Source: Phycisphaerae bacterium (lineage in GTDB: Bacteria > Planctomycetota > Phycisphaerae > Tepidisphaerales > Tepidisphaeraceae). Taken from it: a DNA stretch of 64,000 nt. Under the pieces are notes generated by a model, which ran no database searches, was not told the origin of the DNA, and was given only the letters and a program-made list of their open reading frames with translations. The stretch covers positions 62,001 through 126,000 of the forward strand of contig BPJO01000009.1 in NCBI GenBank assembly GCA_026004655.1. Direction: 5' to 3'. Of this stretch, positions 1-7,929 are shown piece after piece. The first letter of the stretch is position 1; every line of letters starts with the position of its first letter. Position numbers and translations under genes: made by a program.

Positions 1-277
1 CTCTTAACTTCCCTGTTGTCATTCACCAGCAATCCGAAAGGTCGATTCTCGCCCCGAACTCGGGGTTACTTCGTTCATTCTCCCCCGGACCGTTCATCGA
101 CACATGTCATTCACGGGTTACTGAAGCGAACGATTCGACTCATTAAATCGGTGAAACCGGAATGTGTCAATTCGGACCGATGATAAATCTCACCCCCAAA
201 CGATAGCGACTTTTCATCGAGCAATAACACCTAAAGCCTTTTTGATTCATTGTTTACGAAAAACCCTCTCAAAGAAC
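1..277. other. Gene-free stretch at window start
   Basis: No reading frame with coding character is visible. The segment lies downstream of the minus-strand ABC ATPase gene. A weak CCCCG/CGGGG hairpin occurs near 52-65 but has no T-run, so I do not call a terminator. Confidence 0.5.
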
Positions 278-1222
278 TTACTGGGTCAGTGACATAAAAG
301 CGTCTTCGAGATCGGCTTGTACTTCGGCAAAATGACAAACCGGAATCCCGCGTTTTAACAAACCGAGCAGGCTTTGGGCTAATTGACTATCGTCTGCGTT
401 CACTTCGTAGCGTAGCTTTCCATCCGGTCGTTCGGAGACAATTTCTGACCATTCTCCCGGGGCGGAAGAGAGTACTTCCCGCGCGACGTCGGCATGTTTC
501 AAGACCACAATTTCGATCAATTTTTTAGTTCTGGTCTTTCGTAGTACTTCTTGCACTGTTCCACTGATGATCAGATTCCCCTTGGAAACGATCCCCACGG
601 TGTCGGCAACGTCAGCTAGTTCGGGAAGAATGTGGGAGCTGACCAGCACCGCTTTGCCGAGTTTGGCCAAATCTCTGAGCAATCCTCGCATTTGCACCCT
701 GGCGCGTGGATCGAGTGTCGCAGCCGGTTCGTCTAAAATGATGACCTTGGGATCATGCAAAAGCGTCTTGGCGATTCCCGCCCGCTGCTTCATTCCGCGG
801 GACAAAGCCCCCATGAACTTGTCCTTGAACTCATACGCATTGGCAATCTGCAGACATCGTTCGATTCGTTCGGGGCGTTCCTTTTTCGGGATCTTGTAAG
901 CTGCTGCGAAAAAATCCAGATACTCCCATACCCGCAACGTCGGATATACTCCGAAATTGTCCGGCAGGTATCCCACCAGCCTCTTGATCAGGTCTTTATT
1001 TCCTGTGACGTCTTTTCCATCGATGTATGCATGACCGGACGTCGGATCCAGCAACCCGCAAAGAATACGAAAGGTTGTTGTCTTTCCCGAACCATTAGGA
1101 CCGATATATGCAAAAACCTCGCCCGGATAAATCGTCAGATTCAGCTGATTCAGAGCCAAGTGATCCCCGTATTTTCGGGTCAGATTTTCGGTCCGAAGAA
1201 TGGGTTCAATCGTTTTTGTCAT
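278..1222 (-). CDS. ABC transporter ATP-binding protein (ABC-2 type)
   Basis: This is a 314-residue cytoplasmic ATPase that should power an ABC-2 type exporter or membrane-protein complex. Walker A is GPNGSGKTTT at residues 41-50, the signature is LSRGMKQR at about 140-147, Walker B is VIILDEP at about 160-166, and the switch histidine is in VSSH near 197. The roughly 80-residue C-terminal extension after the ATPase core is typical of the multidrug/gliding-type ATPases. It lies 48 bp downstream of a large membrane protein gene on the same strand, probably in one operon. No permease gene is seen beside it; one could lie beyond the left edge. The substrate cannot be told. Confidence 0.9.
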   Translation of the reverse strand: MTKTIEPILRTENLTRKYGDHLALNQLNLTIYPGEVFAYIGPNGSGKTTTFRILCGLLDPTSGHAYIDGKDVTGNKDLIKRLVGYLPDNFGVYPTLRVWEYLDFFAAAYKIPKKERPERIERCLQIANAYEFKDKFMGALSRGMKQRAGIAKTLLHDPKVIILDEPAATLDPRARVQMRGLLRDLAKLGKAVLVSSHILPELADVADTVGIVSKGNLIISGTVQEVLRKTRTKKLIEIVVLKHADVAREVLSSAPGEWSEIVSERPDGKLRYEVNADDSQLAQSLLGLLKRGIPVCHFAEVQADLEDAFMSLTQ

Positions 1223-1270
1223 GATGTGATCCGTTGGTCTTGTGCTTTTGGTTTTTAGTAGACACCGTTT

Positions 1271-3784
1271 TCATCGTTGTTGCGTCGGCCAGGTGGTTTT
1301 GATCGGTTGAGGCGTTGAGACAACAGTCCCCCACAGCGTGGCGTCGAAACGAAGGATTTGCCAATTCGGAAGGGTTGCAGGTCCACCTCCGAGGGTTCCC
1401 CAGACCGACTCTCCGTCCGTCGGCGTTGCTGTGATTCGAAGCCAGATCCATCCGTTGGCATCGATGTCTTCCGGTTTAAGGTCGATCTGTCGGCTTTGTC
1501 GAGTGTTCGTGTTATCCCATTCCATGACCACTTCCCCAGTGGGACGATCCTGCACCTTTCCTTGAACGACCTGTCCTCGTTGGATGACAAAACGGTACCC
1601 ACGGGCACGAAGATCCACGTCCAGATGGAGCCTTTCCGGCTTAAGAAGCCCCATCGCTTGAGGAGACGACAAACCAACCAACCAAGTCCCGCCTTGTGAA
1701 GCTTCGGTCCATCTGGCCGCTTCGGTTCGGTAGGGTAGCGAAACCGCGGCTTCTCGTCGGATCTGAACAAAAGCCGGGTCCACACGAACCGTCTGTCCGA
1801 CCTCACAAGCCCGAATCCTGACCGGAACACGTACCAAAGTCTGGCTGATCTGCTGTAATGGAACCGAAACCTTAACGTCTGAACCCGGTTTGGCATCGAA
1901 ACCGACCAGCCTTGGTTCAAGTGACCGACGCATCAGACCCCAAATCGGGTCGCCACGGGCTTCGACGGTCATCAGAATTTCGGTCCTTAACTTTGATTCG
2001 TCATCCACAATGACACCGGCGGCGTGACTGTAGTCGCCTGGCAGATTTCGGGCACCGATCGGAACCGTTTCATCCCCCGCCCGTATCGAACCTAGCGGAA
2101 TAACGCTGGCACCGATCAACAGACGGGGTGATTCCAAATGAAACGACTGAGGACCTTTCAGCGAGAGAAAAGCCCCTTGCGAACCCCATGTTAGCTCACA
2201 TTCAACTTCGGATGACGGATACTCAGAAGAAGTGATTTCCCAAACACTCCCTAACGCACCGGTTGATGCGGGAATCGAGTTCACTTCGAACGGAAACATG
2301 TAAACCCGAGCGGGCTGACGTCCGGCTGAAAATATCGGGTTGACAGCCGATCGGGCAGATAATTCCATACTTATCCCGGAACTAGGGGCTGGACCAAAAA
2401 AGGTTGTCGTTTCTCGTGTGATCGAAGCTCCGTCGGCCAAGTCATTCACCCCGATCCTCGCCATCATGACAGGCTGATCCGTCGATCGAATCATACTCAG
2501 ACCCACTATCACCCCGGCCAGCAAAATTCCCCCTACCGCGCAAAACACAATAGCTAGAGGACGTCTCCGGGTTCCTACGAAGAATATCGCAACTCCTACT
2601 AATCCTGTATAAAACAAGGAAATACTCGCTGCCGTCTTCCAGGACGGCGCTTGCGCCCCCACCATCCGGGGAAGAAGGTCTTTTAACGTTACCCCTGTCG
2701 AAACCGCCTGAATCTCGCTTGAACTGATTGATTCCAACAATCGTTCGGGGTCATGAAAATCAGGATTCGAAATCCCCAGTAACTCGGACCAGATCGCGAA
2801 AGACGCGCTATCGTTCGGGCTTAGTGCGCTAACAGGAAAAACGACCATCACAATCCTGCCCAAGCCGTACGGTCGATATGCCCCGAACGTATTTTCCGAC
2901 GAAGACACAACTGCAGTGGATTGTGAACGTAACGCCCCTACAAAATGTCGAACCGTTTGTGTGAAACGGATCGGTGGAAACTCGCGTGATTCGAGCATGT
3001 CCGATTCACGCTCGCCTACAAGGTCCATGGGCAAAAACGGACCGATCCAGGAAGCCTGAATCGATGAATCCTTTGGAATCACCACTAGGCTCGCCCCACC
3101 AGCAACATGATCCAGCAAAGCCCGTTTCTGGGCAGGATCCATGCGTTCCAACGCTAACTGATCAATCATCACCACCCGCACGGCATCCCAAGCAAGACCT
3201 CGGCGACTCAATCGATCTACCGAATCGGTTTTCAACGTGAACTTGTAACGACTGTTGCGGGTTAACAGGGTCGTCAGATCAACCGGATCATCTGTTTCAT
3301 TTTGAAAAGGTTGATCGGATACATACATCACAATCACACCGGGTAAACCGGTCGAATCGGCTTCACCTAATCCCGTAGACGCATCCGAAACTGCATAAAT
3401 GAAATCGCGAGCCAGCTCCGCACCCTCTCCTGTACGCCATGATAGCGTGGCTAGCGGTTCAGACTTTTGACCCGAACGAGCCACCTTCACCTGCCGCAAA
3501 ACCTTGACCAACATTTCAGTTCGAAGACGACTTTGGGCAGGAACACTTACCGGAAGCACCCATTCGTACCCCCCACTGGTCAAAGACCCCGCCGGGAGAA
3601 CAACCTGACCAGAAATCGAACGACTAGTCGGATTTCTGCATTCGACCTGGATCGCAAGCCACCTTCCCGGAGGATAGATCGGTCCTGTCGTAAGCGATGC
3701 GACCAACTGTTTTTGGTCCTGTCCCCACACTAAACTCGAACAGAACATGATCAGCGTAAACACAGTCCCTCGATACCACGCCAA
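1271..3784 (-). CDS. Large secreted/membrane protein with glutamine-amidotransferase-like fold
   Basis: An 837-residue protein with an N-terminal signal peptide (hydrophobic TVFTLIMFCSSLVW), a long extracytoplasmic domain, two transmembrane segments at about 385-404 and 410-431, and a C-terminal domain. Residues about 148-240 (VIVMYVSD, VVMIDQLAL, GGASLVVIP) resemble the class I glutamine-amidotransferase-like domains found in large planctomycete membrane proteins; this is inference from pattern. The start is TTG, preceded by AGGAGG six bases upstream, which decides it over a nearby ATG in another frame. Its position upstream of an ABC ATPase suggests a joint transport or envelope role. Function unknown. 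Confidence 0.8.
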   Translation of the reverse strand: MAWYRGTVFTLIMFCSSLVWGQDQKQLVASLTTGPIYPPGRWLAIQVECRNPTSRSISGQVVLPAGSLTSGGYEWVLPVSVPAQSRLRTEMLVKVLRQVKVARSGQKSEPLATLSWRTGEGAELARDFIYAVSDASTGLGEADSTGLPGVIVMYVSDQPFQNETDDPVDLTTLLTRNSRYKFTLKTDSVDRLSRRGLAWDAVRVVMIDQLALERMDPAQKRALLDHVAGGASLVVIPKDSSIQASWIGPFLPMDLVGERESDMLESREFPPIRFTQTVRHFVGALRSQSTAVVSSSENTFGAYRPYGLGRIVMVVFPVSALSPNDSASFAIWSELLGISNPDFHDPERLLESISSSEIQAVSTGVTLKDLLPRMVGAQAPSWKTAASISLFYTGLVGVAIFFVGTRRRPLAIVFCAVGGILLAGVIVGLSMIRSTDQPVMMARIGVNDLADGASITRETTTFFGPAPSSGISMELSARSAVNPIFSAGRQPARVYMFPFEVNSIPASTGALGSVWEITSSEYPSSEVECELTWGSQGAFLSLKGPQSFHLESPRLLIGASVIPLGSIRAGDETVPIGARNLPGDYSHAAGVIVDDESKLRTEILMTVEARGDPIWGLMRRSLEPRLVGFDAKPGSDVKVSVPLQQISQTLVRVPVRIRACEVGQTVRVDPAFVQIRREAAVSLPYRTEAARWTEASQGGTWLVGLSSPQAMGLLKPERLHLDVDLRARGYRFVIQRGQVVQGKVQDRPTGEVVMEWDNTNTRQSRQIDLKPEDIDANGWIWLRITATPTDGESVWGTLGGGPATLPNWQILRFDATLWGTVVSTPQPIKTTWPTQQR

Positions 3785-4494
3785 CCATCACCTCCTGATT
3801 GATCCTAGCTAGACTAGTCAACGTTGTATCATGGGGCAAGCCAAGTATGTCGCGACTATGAGCAAATCGTCGTAGCTATCAGCCCCACAAAACTTAGGTA
3901 TGAAACTAGCCACATTCACCAACACGGTCCCAAACCAGATCGATGCTCGTACTGTCCACGGCTGCCCGTTATATGCTGCTTTTGGATCTTGTCCGTATCA
4001 ACACCAAACCCAGCCTTATAACTATGATGTGCTCGGAAGGATTGAGAATGATCGGATATTTTCAGAAAATTGCCGATCAACACACCTTACACCTTGGTAC
4101 GCCGGGGAGTGGCGACCGAAGATAGCAATCTTGCAAGCAATAAAGTGGATGCCCAATTCTAATCGGTTGTGACAAGTGACGTCTCGGTCACAGGTGACTT
4201 TCCTGATTAACAGAATCTGCTCCTCGGTCACTTTACGTCGAGGAGCAGATTCAGAGCCGGCTGTCGCAAGGTTTTTAGAAAGAAATCGGGTTATCCAGTG
4301 GCTCGATTGGTCTGGTAACCCTACTGTCGTCCGACGGCGTCTGGCTGATCAAGCTCATGTCAAGCAGCTTCCGTGTTGATCACGCAATTAGGCAACGGGA
4401 TCCGCATTCACCTTCGAGCAAACAATTCACGAGTGTATCACTTCAATGGTGATTCACCGCACGAGACAAATCCGGATCATCTCTGCACATGCTC
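3785..4494. other. Gene-free 710 bp with inverted repeats
   Basis: No convincing gene; the short frames here lack ribosome binding sites and family features. The stretch holds a strong perfect inverted repeat at 4213-4252 and a weaker GTGAC/GTCAC hairpin at 4176-4191. It separates two minus-strand transcription units. Confidence 0.5.
4213..4252. repeat. Perfect 14-bp inverted repeat
   Basis: Arms GAATCTGCTCCTCG (4213-4226) and its exact reverse complement (4239-4252) flank a 12-base loop. No T-run follows on either strand, so it is not a standard intrinsic terminator. It could be an operator, an RNA hairpin or a mobile-element remnant. Confidence 0.8.
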
Positions 4495-4857
4495 TCATAA
4501 CTCCTCTTTATGGCAAACCTCGACTTCACCACCACACGATTTGCAGGAGTGTATGACTTGACCGGGGATACTCGATTTACCCAGCTTCACCCACGTTTTC
4601 ACAATGTTAGTGCAGTCTGGACATTGATGATCATCAACTGTTTTGTAACGAACGATTCTATATGCCGTTCGAGAATCGCCGCCTATCACAGGTACCTTGG
4701 CGTAATTGGTCTGACACTTCGAACAGGTTAATACCACAGGGTCTGTATTTTGCCCAGCATTCTTAGATATCGTTGAACTATTGGGTGACTGACATCCTAC
4801 TGTCAAAAATCCGAACCCGATTAGAGGTGCAACTAATAACTTAGAAACCGCGATCAT
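4495..4857 (-). CDS. Small lipoprotein with paired cysteines (zinc-ribbon-like)
   Basis: A 120-residue predicted lipoprotein. The signal peptide ends in a lipobox LTVGC with lipidated Cys22. The mature part has three CxxC pairs (Cys45/48, 79/82, 105/108) plus Cys115, a layout that resembles zinc ribbons or disulfide pairs. An AAGGAG ribosome binding site lies seven bases before the ATG. It stands alone between two gene-free stretches. I do not recognise the family; metal binding or an envelope redox role is inference. Confidence 0.75.
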   Translation of the reverse strand: MIAVSKLLVAPLIGFGFLTVGCQSPNSSTISKNAGQNTDPVVLTCSKCQTNYAKVPVIGGDSRTAYRIVRYKTVDDHQCPDCTNIVKTWVKLGKSSIPGQVIHSCKSCGGEVEVCHKEEL

Positions 4858-5191
4858 AAAGACTCCTTGTTGGGAAAGACCGACTTTGCCTACGGCCGAA
4901 ATTCTCTCTACTCACAACTTTAACGGACGTGAAACCTGTGAAAGTTCAAATCTTGAACACTTTTTGATCATCTTCATTTCGCGGGGAACTGTACGGCTTT
5001 ATTCAATGATAGATTGTCAGACATCTACGATATATCGTCTGACTTGGTCATTTGTGGGATTTCCCGATTGCTGACCATCTTTCACAAATACATATGCATG
5101 TGACGGTCGGGTTGTGGTGTATGTATTAACTCATTAAAAAAACATGAGTGAATCGCCCGTCGATCAAGATTGAAAGAAACTAATCATCATG
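4858..5191. other. Gene-free 334 bp
   Basis: AT-richer intergenic DNA between the lipoprotein gene and the anti-sigma gene, with no gene seen. It contains a GTCAGAC/GTCTGAC inverted repeat around 5017-5044 enclosing the palindrome CGATATATCG, and an ACTCAT/ATGAGT hairpin near 5130-5150. Confidence 0.5.
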
Positions 5192-5875
5192 CTACTGACG
5201 AATCTCGTTGATTAACGTTATCAGTCTCTCGATTGGTAAGCGACCCATCAGGCACATCCAAGTACCATCGACCTCGGACATCACCATATTCACACCCTCG
5301 GCCGAACCGATGCGGTATTCCTGTCCGTTGACTGTCCGAACCTCGCCATATGGCGAGCGAATGTCATGAACTGAAGCCATGGCGAGCGTGATGGGCTGCT
5401 GATCAACGTAGAAGGTCAGACAAGCCATCTTTTTTCGACCGATCTGGTGGACACAGCATTGCATCAACTGCATGTCTGATACGTCGGGCAGTATGGGAGA
5501 TTCAGGCCATTTTCGTCGCATTACGGCCTGTGCCTCCTGAATCGATGACACTTTGGTCGTGTAAGGTTGACCGCTCACCGCGTTTTCAAAAATAGCCGCT
5601 AGTTTTTGAGGGGTCGCCACTGCAGGTCGAGATGTAAGAATGATGAATACGAGAGATAATGTGGTGACCACCAGAAAGCTTGCAGCAACTGCTCGTATGG
5701 GTGTAAGCACTGGCCACCGAATCAGTCGGTAATTGGGTGAACGTTCTACGGATAAAGCCTCCCGCAGTTTTGTGTCGAACGCCGTCGTATCGACTGTGGT
5801 TGAGCGCAACTTTGCGAGTCTCCGAGCTACCACTCGATCGACAGGATTATCAAAGTTGTTCGAGTCTGCGTTCAT
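5192..5875 (-). CDS. Probable membrane anti-sigma factor
   Basis: A 227-residue protein with a cytoplasmic N-terminal part of about 85 residues, one transmembrane segment (IRAVAASFLVVTTLSLVFII) and an extracytoplasmic domain with two Cys-Cys/His elements. It lies 26 bp downstream of an ECF sigma gene on the same strand. That arrangement and the single-span topology point to an anti-sigma factor that holds the sigma at the membrane. I chose the ATG at 5875, just inside the gap after the sigma gene; a longer frame that reads back into the sigma gene is unlikely. There is no clear HxxxCxxC zinc anti-sigma motif, so the class is uncertain. Confidence 0.7.
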   Translation of the reverse strand: MNADSNNFDNPVDRVVARRLAKLRSTTVDTTAFDTKLREALSVERSPNYRLIRWPVLTPIRAVAASFLVVTTLSLVFIILTSRPAVATPQKLAAIFENAVSGQPYTTKVSSIQEAQAVMRRKWPESPILPDVSDMQLMQCCVHQIGRKKMACLTFYVDQQPITLAMASVHDIRSPYGEVRTVNGQEYRIGSAEGVNMVMSEVDGTWMCLMGRLPIERLITLINEIRQ

Positions 5876-5901
5876 AATGCCTCCGGCATTTTCGATGAAG
5901 G

Positions 5902-6504
5902 TCACCGGATCAATCGATAATCTCTCGCTTTGTTTACCAACTTTTCCTTCAACATCGTTCGTCCGCGATGGGCTCGAGACTTCACTGTACCGACCGGGAT
6001 GTTCATGATCCGGGCCGCGGTTGCGAACTCGAGCTCTTCCACATCGACCAGGAGCAATGTCCACCGTATTTCTTCTGGTAATGTCTGCAATGCTTCAATA
6101 ATTTCCGTGTCGGCGAACTGCTCCATCAAATCTTCGACTTTCTCAAGCTCGTCATCGGTTTTTTCGTACTCCAGACCCGTTGTCTGATCGGCTACGGACG
6201 TCAAATGATCGAGACTGAGGCTTGCACTCTTTGCCGCCGATCTCAGACGGTCGATACGCGTATTGCGAAGAATCGAAAGCAACCATGCTTTAGCATCGGT
6301 CCCCGGTTGGAACTGATTCATGAACCGAAAAGCCTTGATCATGGTCTCCTGAGCCAGATCGTCGGCATCAGCGGAATTCCGTATCAAAAAGCGTGCGGTC
6401 CGCAGTACCGTATCACGAAGAGGCCAGAAAATTTCATCGAACTTCCTCAGAACTTCGTCCGTCTCATGCTTTTTTCTCCTTTGTTGTGTTTCTTCATTTA
6501 ACAT
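5902..6504 (-). CDS. ECF-type RNA polymerase sigma factor
   Basis: A 200-residue sigma-70 family protein of the extracytoplasmic function type. Region 2 is seen as DADDLAQETMIKAFRF and AWLLSILRNTRID, and region 4 as TLPEEIRWTLLLVDVEELEF followed by the helix-turn-helix AARIMNIPVGTVKSRAHRGR. The spacer between regions 2 and 4 is longer than usual and acidic. It is the first gene of a two-gene unit with a membrane anti-sigma candidate, so it probably answers an envelope signal. No clear ribosome binding site was seen before the ATG. Confidence 0.92.
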   Translation of the reverse strand: MLNEETQQRRKKHETDEVLRKFDEIFWPLRDTVLRTARFLIRNSADADDLAQETMIKAFRFMNQFQPGTDAKAWLLSILRNTRIDRLRSAAKSASLSLDHLTSVADQTTGLEYEKTDDELEKVEDLMEQFADTEIIEALQTLPEEIRWTLLLVDVEELEFATAARIMNIPVGTVKSRAHRGRTMLKEKLVNKARDYRLIR

Positions 6505-7183
6505 AACGCTGCATCGAGTGTTTCAGGTTCCCTATTCCATAAGCTCGATTGGGAACAATGGGTATTCTTGCCTGATTTCGGAACATGATATCTACCCCAA
6601 CCCTTAAACTCCCACATTCAATGGGTTTATCGTTGTGACAAGATCGGATCAGATGCTCCCTGCATCTGGAACACATCAATTGATTTCAATGGGTTCGTTG
6701 CGGTGTTGCCACGCGGAAACAGGTATCGTTATGAAGGATTAACTTCATCAGGCCTCTCAAGGCAGTGTGGAAAGAATTTGTTCGATTCAGTCGAAGCAAC
6801 AAGACACCAGTCGAACTTTTCCTCGCGTCTGCGCGCGATGCTTCCCTTCCCACGGCGGTCGTGTAACTTCTGTTACAGGTTGAGCTTGTGAGCCTTCGCA
6901 AGGGATCGGCTGCAGTTGAGCGACGAGGAACGGGTTACGTTGGCGACGATTGGCGTGGGCTGAGTCATGCAGCGCACGAACCGATCGCGTCGACTGTGAC
7001 CCCGGCAAGAATATCTGCCGGGCAGCGTTTATTCGTCGCGACAACGTGCGAGACATTCAAGGCGCGATCGAAGCCGATAGGACGCCCGCCGCTGGCGTTG
7101 ATATATTTGGTAGCGTACGGAATTTCGGTCGTTCTCGTGTCGGCCGCCGGTGCAATGCGCTGAGGCGGCGCGCTGGAACTCAA
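6505..7183. other. Gene-free stretch holding the left border of the integrated element
   Basis: No supported gene. Base composition changes from host-like to clearly GC-rich between about 6810 and 6900, which I take as the left edge of the integrated element. A CAGATGC/GCATCTG hairpin lies at about 6650-6668. A minus-strand frame (6965-7183) has only a TTG start and no family features, so it is not called. Confidence 0.5.
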
Positions 7184-7384
7184 TCATTCGGCGATCGGCA
7201 CCTGCGGCGGGTGGTCAACCGGGAGGCGGTTGCTGTGCTCATCGACGTGGTAACTGACCGAAGGCTTCGGCCGGGGGGGTGTGCCGCGACGCTCGGTGAC
7301 GTGGCGGTGTTCATCGTGCGGGGGAAGGGAACAGCCGCCCGCCAGGATTGCGGCGACGCCGGTAAGAATGAGTGCTCGTTTCAC
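7184..7384 (-). CDS. Small histidine-rich lipoprotein of the metal operon
   Basis: A 66-residue predicted lipoprotein at the end of the metal efflux operon. I chose the GTG at 7384 because GGAG lies seven bases upstream and the protein then begins with a compact signal peptide and lipobox (LAGGC, Cys18). The mature part is rich in His, Pro and Arg (DEHRH, HVDEH), which suits periplasmic metal binding. No family is recognised. Its tight position after another periplasmic metal-related gene supports a role in the efflux system. Confidence 0.6.
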   Translation of the reverse strand: MKRALILTGVAAILAGGCSLPPHDEHRHVTERRGTPPRPKPSVSYHVDEHSNRLPVDHPPQVPIAE

Positions 7385-7460
7385 GGGAAGGCTCCGTAGT
7401 GCGCCGACGGCCGCTGGAGGCCATGCTGACCGGCCCCCAGCGGACGACGACACAACTGGT

Positions 7461-7907
7461 TCAGTGCTTGTGGTCGTCGTGGGATTCCATCTCGTAGGAG
7501 CCCTTCGCCTTCCCCGAGTCGGTTTCGACTTCGACCCAGATCTTCGCGCCGGCGGGCAGCGGCTTGGGGACCGTCACGTCGGCGGCGTAGGTCTTCTCGC
7601 CCTTCACGAGGGCGGTCTTGGTGTCGTCCTTGGCGTCCTCGGTGCCGATCCAGACGCGAAGGGCCTTGGGGTCGGCCTTGGCGTCGATCAGCTTGATGTC
7701 GAACTTCACCTTCTCACCGGCCTCGGCTTCGCCGATGAGGATGACCGAAACGGTGTAGTCGCCGACCTTCTTGCGGCCGAGCTTGTGGATGGCGTCCTTG
7801 CCGTGTTGGTGGCCGTCTTCGGCGAGCGCGACGGGCGTGGGGCTGAGCGCGGGCGTTGCGGGAGCGTTTACACCGAGCAGGACAGTGGCGAACAGTGTTG
7901 CGTACAT
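7461..7907 (-). CDS. Periplasmic protein of heavy-metal efflux operon
   Basis: A 148-residue exported protein with a short signal peptide, an early His cluster (DGHQHGK) and a His-rich C-terminus (HDDHKH). The middle is a beta-rich immunoglobulin-like stretch (YTVSVILIGEAEAGEKVKF, KIWVEVETDSG). It follows the RND pump gene by 22 bp and has an AAGGAG ribosome binding site. The His termini suggest metal binding, and it may act as a periplasmic metal chaperone for the pump. The exact family is not recognised. Confidence 0.75.
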   Translation of the reverse strand: MYATLFATVLLGVNAPATPALSPTPVALAEDGHQHGKDAIHKLGRKKVGDYTVSVILIGEAEAGEKVKFDIKLIDAKADPKALRVWIGTEDAKDDTKTALVKGEKTYAADVTVPKPLPAGAKIWVEVETDSGKAKGSYEMESHDDHKH

Positions 7908-7929
7908 GAGGGTCTCCTTGGAGAAAGGG

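Noticed and set aside
6637-6644. GACAAGAT shared with tRNA-Pro (47823-47830), a possible att direct repeat
   Set aside because: Eight bases within a few hundred can match by chance, the GC change lies about 200 bp further right, and serine integrases do not leave long repeats.
6965-7183. 72-codon minus-strand frame at the left border
   Set aside because: TTG start, no ribosome binding site, no recognisable motifs, and it lies in the boundary region.
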